64,000 nt of DNA from Sulfitobacter dubius (GTDB lineage: Bacteria > Pseudomonadota > Alphaproteobacteria > Rhodobacterales > Rhodobacteraceae): positions 1,397,240-1,461,239 of the forward strand of contig NZ_FOPG01000001.1 in the NCBI RefSeq assembly GCF_900113435.1, read 5' to 3'. Below the pieces are notes generated by a model, which was not told where the DNA came from, did no database searches, and saw nothing but the letters and a program-made list of their open reading frames with translations. Each line of letters opens with the position of its first letter. Within the stretch, counting starts at the first letter, position 1. Of this stretch, positions 17,732 to 25,608 are shown one piece after another. The position numbers and the translations under genes were made by a program.

Positions 17732-18970
17732 TTAGGCCGCTTTATCCAATTCGAAAGCGTCATGAAGTGCCTGGACGGCCAGCTCCATATACTTGCGGTC
17801 AATCAACACGCTGATCTTGATCTCAGAGGTGGTGATCACCTTGATGTTGATCCCCTCATCCGAGAGCACCTTGAACATCTTGGCGGCCACGCCGGTGTGG
17901 CTGCGCATGCCGATGCCGACCACGGAAACCTTGGCCACACCCTTATCGGCGATCAACTCTTGGTAGTTGATGATGCCCTCTTCATGGGCCTTTTCCATGG
18001 CCTTTTCGGCGCGGATCACCTGATCGACGGGGCAGGACCACGTCATATCAGTGCGGCCTTCTTCGGCGATGTTTTGGACGATCATGTCGACGTTCACGCC
18101 ACCTTCGCTGAGCGCGGTAAAGATCGTCGCCGCGATGCCGGGGCGGTCTGCCACGGACACCAAAGTCATCTTTGCCTCATCACGGGAAAACGCGACCCCG
18201 GCCACCACATTGCTTTCCATGATTTCCTCCTCATCGCAGACGAGCGTCCCGGCATCGTCAGATTGTTCTTCGAAACTGCTCAGCACCCGCAGTTTAACCT
18301 TGTAGCGCATCGCCAGTTCGACCGACCGGGTCTGCAAAACCTTCGCCCCGAGAGAGGCCAGTTCCAGCATCTCTTCAAAGGAGATCTTGTCAAGTTTGCG
18401 GGCCTTGGATTCGACCCGTGGGTCGGTGGTGTAAACACCGTCCACATCGGTGTAGATATCGCAGCGCTCCGCATCGAAAGCGGCGGCAAAGGCCACGGCG
18501 GTCGTGTCTGACCCGCCCCGGCCCAACGTGGTGATCCGGCCCTGCGGGCTGATCCCTTGAAAGCCTGCGACCACGGCCACCTTCATGCCTTCGCCGAACT
18601 TGGCGTTGATGTTGTCGGTGGGGATCTCTTCGATCCGCGCGGCGGAATGGGCATCGGTGGTGCGCACCGGCACCTGCCAGCCTTGCCAAGACCGCGCGGG
18701 CACGTCCATTTCCTGCAAAGTCAGCGCCATCAGGCCCGCGGTGACATTCTCCCCGCTCGACACGATGGCGTCATATTCGCGCGCATCATAGAGCGGCGAG
18801 GTCTCATTAACAAAGCCCACCAGCTTATTCGTCTCGCCCGACATGGCCGAAACGATGACGATCACGTCATAGCCTTTGGCAACCTCGACGCCGACGCGCT
18901 TTGCCGCGCGGCGGATACGGTCCAAAGTGGCGACCGAAGTCCCACCGAATTTCATAACCAGAACAGGCAT
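17732..18970 (-). CDS. lysC: Aspartate kinase
   Basis: 412-aa aspartokinase, the first step of the Lys/Thr/Met pathway. The N-terminal kinase signature 'VMKFGGTSVA' is at residues 5-14, with 'GRGGSDTTAVAFAAAF' in the catalytic domain and two C-terminal ACT domains (starting around residues 265 and 345, including 'VGIGMRSHTGVAAKMF') that usually bind Lys/Thr for feedback control. Length fits the monofunctional, ACT-containing class. It precedes ptsP, and threonine synthase is encoded elsewhere in this window. Confidence 0.96.
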   Translation of the reverse strand: MPVLVMKFGGTSVATLDRIRRAAKRVGVEVAKGYDVIVIVSAMSGETNKLVGFVNETSPLYDAREYDAIVSSGENVTAGLMALTLQEMDVPARSWQGWQVPVRTTDAHSAARIEEIPTDNINAKFGEGMKVAVVAGFQGISPQGRITTLGRGGSDTTAVAFAAAFDAERCDIYTDVDGVYTTDPRVESKARKLDKISFEEMLELASLGAKVLQTRSVELAMRYKVKLRVLSSFEEQSDDAGTLVCDEEEIMESNVVAGVAFSRDEAKMTLVSVADRPGIAATIFTALSEGGVNVDMIVQNIAEEGRTDMTWSCPVDQVIRAEKAMEKAHEEGIINYQELIADKGVAKVSVVGIGMRSHTGVAAKMFKVLSDEGINIKVITTSEIKISVLIDRKYMELAVQALHDAFELDKAA

Positions 18971-19057
18971 ATTGTCCCCCGCGCAACAGTCCAGCGCGGT
19001 CTAAGCCCACGGCACGGCAAGGGCAAGCCTATTTAACATGAGGTTATGTTCTGCCGC

Positions 19058-19702
19058 TTAGAACGGATGCGCCCGGCCATCCCATGTCTCAAACGCGCCG
19101 GTCTGAGCAAGGTCTAGCGCGGCAATCCGTTGCACGAGGCCTTGCGCAGACTCCGCGACGCTGATCTCGCCCTGATCGCCGCCCATATCCGTGCGCACCC
19201 AGCCGGGATGGTAGATGCCCACCGCGATGCCCTTAGGTCTGAGGTCGACCGCCAGATTGCGCCCCAGATTGATCGCCGCCGCCTTGGAGGCACGGTAGAT
19301 ATAGCTGCCGCCCGGTGCCCGCGTCGAAGACCCCATCTGCGAAGCAATGATCGCGATTTTCGCGCCCGAAGCACAACGCAGGTTCGGCAGGAGCGATTGC
19401 ACCGTGAGAAAAACCCCGGTCACATTGGTCGCGAAACTCTGCGCCCAGAGATCGGCACCGAAGCCGGTTTCCAGATCATCACCCTTATCAAGGTAGACGC
19501 CAGCATTGCAGATCAGCAGGTCCAGAGGACGATCTTTCAGCTGGTTAGCAAAGGCGGCGTGGCTTGCCGGGTCAGTCACATCTAGCACGGCCTCCGCCTT
19601 TGCGCCGCGCGCGGTGCCGATCACCTCTTCGCCCGCATCTTTATACTGTGCAGCCAGCGCCGCGCCTATGCCCCGGCTTGCGCCGGTGATAACGATGGTC
19701 AT
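19058..19702 (-). CDS. Short-chain dehydrogenase/reductase
   Basis: 214-aa NAD(P)-dependent oxidoreductase of the classical SDR fold. The cofactor motif TGASRGIG is at residues 6-13, the stabilizing NAG motif occurs in 'LLICNAGVYL', and the catalytic Tyr-x-x-x-Lys is in 'SYIYRASKAAAI'. It resembles the short CsgA/sniffer-like branch (about 210-230 aa). Substrate unknown. Confidence 0.9.
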   Translation of the reverse strand: MTIVITGASRGIGAALAAQYKDAGEEVIGTARGAKAEAVLDVTDPASHAAFANQLKDRPLDLLICNAGVYLDKGDDLETGFGADLWAQSFATNVTGVFLTVQSLLPNLRCASGAKIAIIASQMGSSTRAPGGSYIYRASKAAAINLGRNLAVDLRPKGIAVGIYHPGWVRTDMGGDQGEISVAESAQGLVQRIAALDLAQTGAFETWDGRAHPF

Positions 19703-19745
19703 GGGCGATCCTTTACAAAGAATGGGCCTTTACAGGAATGAGATT

Positions 19746-20195
19746 TCAGGAAAGTTGGCGTTTGGGTTTGAACGGCAGCGGCATTAGGGGCACGCCTTCC
19801 TCAACCAAGGCCCGCGCCTGATCCAGCCGCGCCTCGCCATAGATCGCACGCTCAGGAATGCGCCCTGCGTGCATGTCACGCGCTTCGCGAACAAAGTTCT
19901 TGCCGACGTAATCCGATGTGGATTCTACCTTTTTACGCAGCGCGGTCAGGGCTTTTTCAACATCGCTCGGAGGGTTGGACAAGACGGGTACGGATTTTTC
20001 AGCCGCTTTGGGGGCCTCGGCCGCGCTATCGCTCGACGTCACGCGCGGGGCCATCAGCGATTTTCTCACCTCGCCCGATCCGCAGACGGCACAGCTTAGA
20101 TGACCGGCGCGGGCGAGGCTGTCAAAGGCTGCCGCCGATTGGAACCAACTGTCGAAACCATGCCCGGCCTCACATTTTAACGCATAACGGATCAT
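19746..20195 (-). CDS. DUF1178 family protein
   Basis: 149-aa small cytoplasmic protein with the DUF1178 N-terminal signature 'MIRYALKCEAGHGFDSWF' and a zinc-ribbon-like CxxC (CAVCG, about residues 36-40) paired with C8. Function of the family is unknown. The C-terminal half is helical, with 'DYVGKNFVREARDMHAG', also typical of DUF1178. It lies between the SDR and Nudix genes on the same strand. Confidence 0.88.
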   Translation of the reverse strand: MIRYALKCEAGHGFDSWFQSAAAFDSLARAGHLSCAVCGSGEVRKSLMAPRVTSSDSAAEAPKAAEKSVPVLSNPPSDVEKALTALRKKVESTSDYVGKNFVREARDMHAGRIPERAIYGEARLDQARALVEEGVPLMPLPFKPKRQLS

Positions 20196-20289
20196 TCGCC
20201 CGGTCCTTAAACTCTATGCATTAGATGGGCCGCGGCGCGAGAGAGGTCAAGACAGATGGGATCGGCCCATGCATAACATCTCCGCGTGG

Positions 20290-20757
20290 TTATCGCGTTA
20301 GGCCGCCGCTGCGCGGGTCGAAATCACGGATTAACCGCGCCAGATCGGGCGCTTCGACCAGGCGGGCGGCCTTTCGGCGAGAACACCACATCCGTTTGCG
20401 CTGCCCCTTTTCGGGGAAATGCTTGGCCAGCGCTTTGACCTTCACTGGATAGAGCATGGCTAAACAGGGTAATGTCCCGTCCGCTGCGACCTTCGCATAG
20501 CTATAAACGCCCAAACATTGGCCCCGCGCTTGGCCCACTACGCCGCCTTCTTCCCACGCCTCTACCAAGGCCGAGGCCGCGGGGGTTTTCCCCTCCATCG
20601 GCCAGCCTTTGGGGATGATCCAGCGTTTGCTGCCGCGCGATGTAATCAACAGAACCTGCAACTTGCCACGTTTGCGCCGCCAGCAAAGTGCGGCAAACTG
20701 TATGCGCAGATCGTCTTTCTGTCCGCCGTTCAAGGATATCGGTGCCTGTGTCGTCAT
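20290..20757 (-). CDS. NUDIX hydrolase
   Basis: 155-aa Nudix-fold pyrophosphohydrolase resembling the DIPP/ADIPP group. The segment 'WIIPKGWPMEGKTPAASALV' leads into 'EAWEEGGV', which aligns with the Nudix box G-x5-E-x7-REUxEExGU; the metal-binding EE pair is kept while the first E and the R are replaced (by K and V). This altered box occurs in related 'PKGWPM' proteins. The substrate, perhaps a diphosphoinositol- or dinucleotide-like compound, is unknown. Confidence 0.85.
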   Translation of the reverse strand: MTTQAPISLNGGQKDDLRIQFAALCWRRKRGKLQVLLITSRGSKRWIIPKGWPMEGKTPAASALVEAWEEGGVVGQARGQCLGVYSYAKVAADGTLPCLAMLYPVKVKALAKHFPEKGQRKRMWCSRRKAARLVEAPDLARLIRDFDPRSGGLTR

Positions 20758-20866
20758 CCGTCGCGGCCGCGTCCTGTGGTTATTGGCTTCTCTTTACACT
20801 AACGTGGCGATCCCAGTCTGACCATATGCACTTGCCCCCCCTCAATGCATCAAAGATACTACCAGA

Positions 20867-21604
20867 ATGATAAGATTTTGCGCCCTTCTGACCGTGTTCT
20901 GCAGCCTTGCCCTGCCCCTTCGGGCCGAGGCACCGCTGACGGTCTTTGCCGCCGCCAGCCTGCGTGGCGCGTTGGAGGAGATCGCGGCGGCGTTTCCCGC
21001 GCCCTTGATCTTGGCCTATGGCGGGTCGGGCACGATGGCACGACAGGTCGCAGCCGGTGCGCCTGCGGATGTCGTTCTGCTGGCGAATAGCGACTGGATG
21101 GATTGGTTGGCGGATCAGGGGATCACTGCCGCTGAGGAGGCGCAGATCATCGCCCGCAACCACTTGGTTTTGATTGCTCCCGCCGGCACCGCCCCCCTAT
21201 CCCAATCTGCCGACCTGCCCGCCCGGCTTGGCCCCACGGGCCGGCTGACCATGGGCCAGCGCGACGCGGTGCCCGCAGGCAGCTATGCCCGCGACTGGCT
21301 GACGCATGATGGGATGTGGGAGGGGTTGCAAAGCCAATTGGCCGAAACGGACAATGTCCGCGCCGCGCTGGCCTTGGTCGCGCGCGGCGATACGCCCTTT
21401 GGTGTGGTCTATGCCAGCGACGCCCATGCCGAGGATGACGTGCAGATCGTCTATGAGGTGCCCGCCGACACCCATGCCCCCATCACCTATCCCGCCGCCG
21501 CCCTGACGCCGGAAGGCATCGCGCTGGTCGATTTCCTGATCACACAAAAGGCGCAGACGATCCTTGAGGATCATGGTTTCCTTCGGGCCGATCATGGATC
21601 TTGA
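20867..21604 (+). CDS. modA: Molybdate ABC transporter substrate-binding protein
   Basis: 245-aa periplasmic molybdate/tungstate-binding protein with a Sec signal peptide (cleavage near LRA-EA, residue 21). The family motif 'LTVFAAASLRGALEEIA' follows directly, with Ser ligands in 'AASL' and 'YGGSGTMARQ'. It heads a modABC operon with overlapping genes. No Moco riboswitch or ModE-type palindrome was recognised in the 109-nt upstream gap. Confidence 0.95.
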   Translation: MIRFCALLTVFCSLALPLRAEAPLTVFAAASLRGALEEIAAAFPAPLILAYGGSGTMARQVAAGAPADVVLLANSDWMDWLADQGITAAEEAQIIARNHLVLIAPAGTAPLSQSADLPARLGPTGRLTMGQRDAVPAGSYARDWLTHDGMWEGLQSQLAETDNVRAALALVARGDTPFGVVYASDAHAEDDVQIVYEVPADTHAPITYPAAALTPEGIALVDFLITQKAQTILEDHGFLRADHGS

Positions 21605-22286
21605 CGCCGCCGCTTGGGCTGCGCTGGTGCTGTCGCTGCGGGTGGCCAGCGTGGCGATGCTCTGCTCTCTGCCGCTGGCGCTTTGGGTCGCGTGGATTCT
21701 TGCCCGCAAGGAGTTTCGCGGCAAGGGTTTGCTGAGTGCGCTGGTCCATCTGCCACTGGTGCTGCCGCCAGTGGTGACGGGCTATCTGCTGCTGCTCAGC
21801 TTTGGCCGCAACGCCCCTTTGGGCCGCCTGTTAGAGAGCCTCGGCATTGGTCTTGCCTTTCACTGGACGGGCGCGGTGCTGGCCGCGCTGATCATGGGCT
21901 TCCCGCTGATGGTCCGCGCCATGCGCCTGGCGATCGAAGCCGTCGACCCCCGGATCGAGGACGCCGCCGCCACCCTCGGCGCGCCGCGCCTGAGCGTATT
22001 TCGCCGCGTCACCCTGCCGCTGATCTTTCCCGGCATCCTCGCCGGAGCGGTAATGGGCTTTGCCAAAGCGATGGGTGAATTCGGCGCCACGATCACCTTC
22101 GTCGCCAATATCCCCGGCCAGACCCAGACCCTGCCGAGCGCGATCTGGACGGCCTTGCAGGTGCCGGGCGGTGAGAACCGTGCCCTGGTCATGGCCGCGC
22201 TGGCCGGGCTGGTGGCGCTGGCCGCCGTGCTGCTGTCCGAAGCCTTGGCGCGGCGTGTCGCGAAACGCATTTCGGGGGCGCGCTGA
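21594..22286 (+). CDS. modB: Molybdate ABC transporter permease
   Basis: 230-aa inner-membrane permease with about five helices and the ModB/CysT coupling loop 'DAAATLGAPRLSVFRRVTLP'. ATG 21594 (MDLDAAAW) fits the family N-terminus and overlaps the end of modA by 11 nt; an upstream in-frame ATG at 21564 is deeper inside modA. 'LPSAIWTALQVPGGE' near the C-terminus is a ModB hallmark. Confidence 0.94.
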   Translation: MDLDAAAWAALVLSLRVASVAMLCSLPLALWVAWILARKEFRGKGLLSALVHLPLVLPPVVTGYLLLLSFGRNAPLGRLLESLGIGLAFHWTGAVLAALIMGFPLMVRAMRLAIEAVDPRIEDAAATLGAPRLSVFRRVTLPLIFPGILAGAVMGFAKAMGEFGATITFVANIPGQTQTLPSAIWTALQVPGGENRALVMAALAGLVALAAVLLSEALARRVAKRISGAR

Positions 22287-23371
22287 TGCTGGAGGTCACG
22301 CTGCGCCATCGGTTCGACGGCTTCGATCTGGACCTGTCATTCACCACCGAAGGGGGCATCACCGCGCTTTTTGGCCGCTCCGGCGCGGGCAAGACGACGG
22401 TGATCAATGCGCTTGCCGGATTGCTGCGCCCCGATGTCGGGCGCGTGGTGCTGGACGGCGAGGTGCTCTTGGATACGCAGCGCGGCATCTGGGTGCCGCC
22501 ACATCGCCGCAGGCTGGGCTATGTCTTTCAGGATGCGCGGCTTTTTCCGCATCTTGATGTGCGCCGGAACCTGACCTTCGGCGCGCGCTATGCCCCGCGT
22601 GGCAGCCAAGGGGCGGGTTTTGAGGATACCGTCGCGCTTCTGGGGCTAGAACCCCTGCTCGACCGCGCCCCGGCGACCCTGTCGGGCGGAGAAAAACAGC
22701 GTGTTGCCCTTGGTCGCGCCCTGCTTTGCCATCCGCGCCTGCTGCTGATGGACGAACCATTGGCAAGCCTTGATGGCCCGCGCAAGCAAGAGATCCTGCC
22801 CTATCTCGAACGCCTGCGCGACGGGGGATTGGGCCTGCCGATCCTCTACGTCAGCCATGCGGTGGACGAAATCGCCCGCCTCGCAGATCGCTTGGTGCTG
22901 TTGCAAAACGGACGGTTGAAGGCCCAAGGTGCGCTGTTCGACGTGATGGCCGACCCGGCAGCCGTGCCGCTGCTCGGCGTGCGCGAAGCGGGCGCGGTGT
23001 TGGAGGCCGATGTAATCGCCCATGCGGAGGATGGGCTTTCGACCCTCGCCGTGCGGGCGGGGCAGCTGGAACTGCCGGGGGTGCAAGCGCCAGTTGGCAC
23101 GCGGGTGCGGCTGCGGGTCTTGGCGCAGGATGTGATCTTGTCGCGCCAGCGGCCCGAGGGGCTGTCTTCGGTCAACATTCTGCCCGTGCGGGTGGATGCG
23201 GTGCACCCCGGTGACGGGCCGGGCGCCGCCATTGCGCTGGACGCGGGCGGTGACCGCCTGCTCGCCCGCGTTACGGCGCGGGCAGTGCGCGATCTTGATC
23301 TGCGCGAGGGGATGGGGTGCTACGCCATCATCAAGGCCACCACCGTAGCGCCGGGCAGTATCGGGCGCTGA
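22286..23371 (+). CDS. modC: Molybdate ABC transporter ATP-binding protein
   Basis: 361-aa ATPase that powers molybdate import. Walker A GRSGAGKTT is at residues 30-38, the signature is LSGGEKQR, Walker B is 'LLLMDEP', and the last 70 residues form a TOBE/MOP domain ('VRLRVLAQDVILSRQRPEGL', then 'SVNILPVRV'), which is specific to molybdate/tungstate transporters. Start overlaps the modB stop by 1 nt. Supplies molybdenum for enzymes such as the hydroxylase encoded at 8560-11261. Confidence 0.95.
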   Translation: MLEVTLRHRFDGFDLDLSFTTEGGITALFGRSGAGKTTVINALAGLLRPDVGRVVLDGEVLLDTQRGIWVPPHRRRLGYVFQDARLFPHLDVRRNLTFGARYAPRGSQGAGFEDTVALLGLEPLLDRAPATLSGGEKQRVALGRALLCHPRLLLMDEPLASLDGPRKQEILPYLERLRDGGLGLPILYVSHAVDEIARLADRLVLLQNGRLKAQGALFDVMADPAAVPLLGVREAGAVLEADVIAHAEDGLSTLAVRAGQLELPGVQAPVGTRVRLRVLAQDVILSRQRPEGLSSVNILPVRVDAVHPGDGPGAAIALDAGGDRLLARVTARAVRDLDLREGMGCYAIIKATTVAPGSIGR

Positions 23372-24139
23372 TCAGATCTTGGGCGGCGTCCGACCCATTT
23401 TCTGTCGCAGTCGGGCGACCAGTTCCTCTTGCGGGATATCCGCCTCTATCGCCAGTTTGCGCAGGCCGAAATGCACATGGGCCATGTCTTGGTAATAGCT
23501 GGTATAGGCATAGTTCGTCGCCGCCCCAGCCACTGCGCCCAGCACCGGCACCGCCTGCGCGGCGAGCTTTTGCCCCAGCACCAGTGCCAGCCGAGGCGCA
23601 ACGCGGGCGATCACCGCGTTCATCGCGCGGCCCGTCAGCGCCATGCGCACGGTGAGAAACCCCAGATCGGCGCTATCGTCATCCGCCAGTGGCCCGGCGG
23701 CGGTAAAGACATGCACGCAGTCGAACTGCACATTCTCAGCCGCCGGATCGAACCCATGTTCCGCCGCCACCCCTTGGATGACCCGCAAAAGCAGCGTTGT
23801 GGTCACGGGCAGCTCTGCCAGCGCCGTGGGCAGCCCCCCGGCCCCGCCAGCGGCCCCCATGGCGGTTGAGACCGCTTGGTTCAGCCAGCCCTGTTGGTCC
23901 TTCACATAGCTGCGGCTGGAATGGGCGGCCTGCATGGCATGGCCGAGCGCCTTCATCGTCGCCCCTTCGAGGTTGCGGCGCACCGCCCCCGGCAAACGGT
24001 CGATCAACCCATCCGCGCTGCCGCCGATGAGGTTGAGCACATGGATGCCAACGCCCCCGGCCTGCTTGTAGCGGCGGGCGATCTCATCCAGTCGTGCATC
24101 GACGTCGATGGTACTGGGCAGGTTGCTTTCGATCTGCAT
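23372..24139 (-). CDS. EcsC family protein
   Basis: 255-aa protein matching the EcsC family through 'GGVGIHVLNLIGGSADGLID' and the glycine-rich hydrophobic stretch 'AMGAAGGAGGLPTALAELP', which suggests membrane association without a signal peptide. In Bacillus, EcsC is encoded with an ABC transporter, but its function is unknown. Here its stop abuts the modC stop on the opposite strand (no intergenic bases). Confidence 0.83.
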   Translation of the reverse strand: MQIESNLPSTIDVDARLDEIARRYKQAGGVGIHVLNLIGGSADGLIDRLPGAVRRNLEGATMKALGHAMQAAHSSRSYVKDQQGWLNQAVSTAMGAAGGAGGLPTALAELPVTTTLLLRVIQGVAAEHGFDPAAENVQFDCVHVFTAAGPLADDDSADLGFLTVRMALTGRAMNAVIARVAPRLALVLGQKLAAQAVPVLGAVAGAATNYAYTSYYQDMAHVHFGLRKLAIEADIPQEELVARLRQKMGRTPPKI

Positions 24140-24190
24140 GGGCGTCCCTCTTTGAGCTTAGGCTCAATGTGGGTCGGGTCTGGGGTAAAA

Positions 24191-24691
24191 TCAATCGTGC
24201 CAGCGGCGAACCTTGCCGGTGACCCCGGCCCAAGCCCCCTCGGCCAAGGCGCGGCCCAAGATGCGCGCGGGGTTCGTGGGCGGGGGCATCTCGACATCTT
24301 GCAGCAGGGTAAAGCCGAAGCGGTTGTAGTAAGGCGCATCGCCCACCAGCATCACACGTTCCCACCCCAGCGGGGCCGCCTGCGCCAGTGAGGTCTCAAT
24401 CAAGCCCGCGCCCAGTCCTTCTCCCTGCCGTGTGGGGTGGACGGCAACGGGGCCCAGCAACAGCGCCGGCGTCGCGTCAATGCGCACCGGCCAATAGCGG
24501 ATCGCGCCCGCCAAAATGCCTGCACTGTCGCGCGCTACATGGCTCAGCCCCGCCACCGGCGGCACGCCGTCGCGCAGCCGGTAAGACGACAGCGCCTCGC
24601 GCCCCGGCGCAAAACAGGTGTCATAGAGCGATTCGACCTCCCAATGGTCGGCGGGCACCTCCGGGGTCATCTTGTAGGGCGTCTGATGCAA
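24191..24691 (-). CDS. GNAT-family N-acetyltransferase (YhbS-like)
   Basis: 166-aa acetyltransferase. The acetyl-CoA binding motif A appears as 'LGPVAVHPTRQGEGLGAGLI' and motif B as 'VMLVGDAPYYNRFGF', the pattern of the YhbS/predicted-N-acetyltransferase group. ATG 24691 is used; ATG 24670 is an alternative. Substrate unknown. It is followed by EcsC after about 50 nt and is divergent from the flavin reductase gene. Confidence 0.85.
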   Translation of the reverse strand: MHQTPYKMTPEVPADHWEVESLYDTCFAPGREALSSYRLRDGVPPVAGLSHVARDSAGILAGAIRYWPVRIDATPALLLGPVAVHPTRQGEGLGAGLIETSLAQAAPLGWERVMLVGDAPYYNRFGFTLLQDVEMPPPTNPARILGRALAEGAWAGVTGKVRRWHD

Positions 24692-24775
24692 GGCCGGAGG
24701 CTTTCAGGAGCAATTGCGGGTGGCGCTGGACGTAGCATGAGGCTAGCCATGGGTGCAAACCATCAAGGAGTGTTC

Positions 24776-25381
24776 ATGTTCTATCGTCCCGAAGACGGCC
24801 ATGGTCTGCCGCATAACCCATTCAACGCCATCGTCAGCCCCCGCCCCATCGGCTGGATCTCCAGCCGTGACGGTCAGGGCCGCGACAACCTCGCGCCCTA
24901 TTCTTTCTTTAACGCTGTGGCCTATGTGCCGCCGCAGGTGATGTTCGCCTCGACCAGCGCCAAGGATGATGTGGACGGCACCAAGGATTCGGTCGCCAAC
25001 ATCCGCGAAACCGGGGTGTTTTGCGTGAACGTGGTGGAATATGCGGCGCGCGATGTGATGAACGTGACCTCGGCCACCCTGCCCCATGGCGAGGACGAAT
25101 TCGCCCGCGCCGGGATCGACAAGGCCCAATGCGAACAGATCGCCTGCGCGCGGGTCGCCAATGCGCCAGCCAGCCTCGAATGCAAGCTGACGCAGATCGT
25201 GCAACTGCCGGGAGAGGCGAACTTCGCGGTCTTCGGAGAGGTCGTGGGCGTGCATATGCGCGACGATTGTGTGGTGGACGGACGGTTTGACGTGACGCAG
25301 TTCCAGCCGCTCTCGCGGCTGGGGTATCGCGATTACACGGTGGTGCGGGATGTGTTTGAGTTGAAGCGGCCGGATGATTGA
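24776..25381 (+). CDS. Flavin reductase family protein (FMN-binding split barrel)
   Basis: 201-aa flavoprotein of the flavin-reductase-like domain family. The start ATG 24776 has an AAGGAG site 7 nt upstream; the longer frame from 24437 runs over the GNAT gene. The signature 'NPFNAIVSPRPIGWISSRD' (about residues 14-32) and the conserved 'YSFFNAVAYVPPQVMF' define the FMN-binding split barrel. Such proteins reduce FMN or act as oxidoreductases; the partner is unknown. Confidence 0.88.
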   Translation: MFYRPEDGHGLPHNPFNAIVSPRPIGWISSRDGQGRDNLAPYSFFNAVAYVPPQVMFASTSAKDDVDGTKDSVANIRETGVFCVNVVEYAARDVMNVTSATLPHGEDEFARAGIDKAQCEQIACARVANAPASLECKLTQIVQLPGEANFAVFGEVVGVHMRDDCVVDGRFDVTQFQPLSRLGYRDYTVVRDVFELKRPDD

Positions 25382-25393
25382 ATGACGAGGGGT

Positions 25394-25520
25394 ATCGCCT
25401 GCCCGCGGGTCGGCGATGCGACGCTAGGGTCGGGCCACTTTATGGCTCAGCCGTGATGTGTGTTCTCAATGTCGCGCACAGCCCCTCTCAATCGCCTACC
25501 CGGTGGGGCGGGTAGGCGAT
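25394..25520. repeat. Pair of related REP-like palindromes
   Basis: Two hairpins share the same arms. The first, 25394-25417, is ATCGCC-tg-CCC ... GGG-tc-GGCGAT. The second, 25491-25520, is a perfect 11-bp palindrome ATCGCCTACCC with an 8-nt loop and GGGTAGGCGAT. They lie between the ends of the flavin reductase gene and the SulP gene and are not followed by T-tracts, so they resemble repetitive extragenic palindromes rather than terminators. Confidence 0.6.
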
Positions 25521-25564
25521 GGCCCGGCGCCTGCGGCTTGATTCCGTGCCGGTGGTAACCTCGA

Positions 25565-25600
25565 ACAAAAAAACAAAACCCGGCACCTTCTGGCGCCGGG
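25565..25600 (-). terminator. Rho-independent terminator of the SulP gene
   Basis: A 9-bp stem with one mismatch (CCCGGCACC / GGCGCCGGG, loop TTCT; 25579-25600) lies 8 nt beyond the SulP stop. On the minus strand it is followed by a T-rich tract (25565-25578). Confidence 0.85.
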
Positions 25601-25608
25601 CTTTCAAC

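Noticed and set aside
20758..20866. Possible molybdenum-cofactor riboswitch or ModE site upstream of modA
   Set aside because: The 109-nt gap shows neither a conserved riboswitch core nor a clear inverted repeat of the ModE type.
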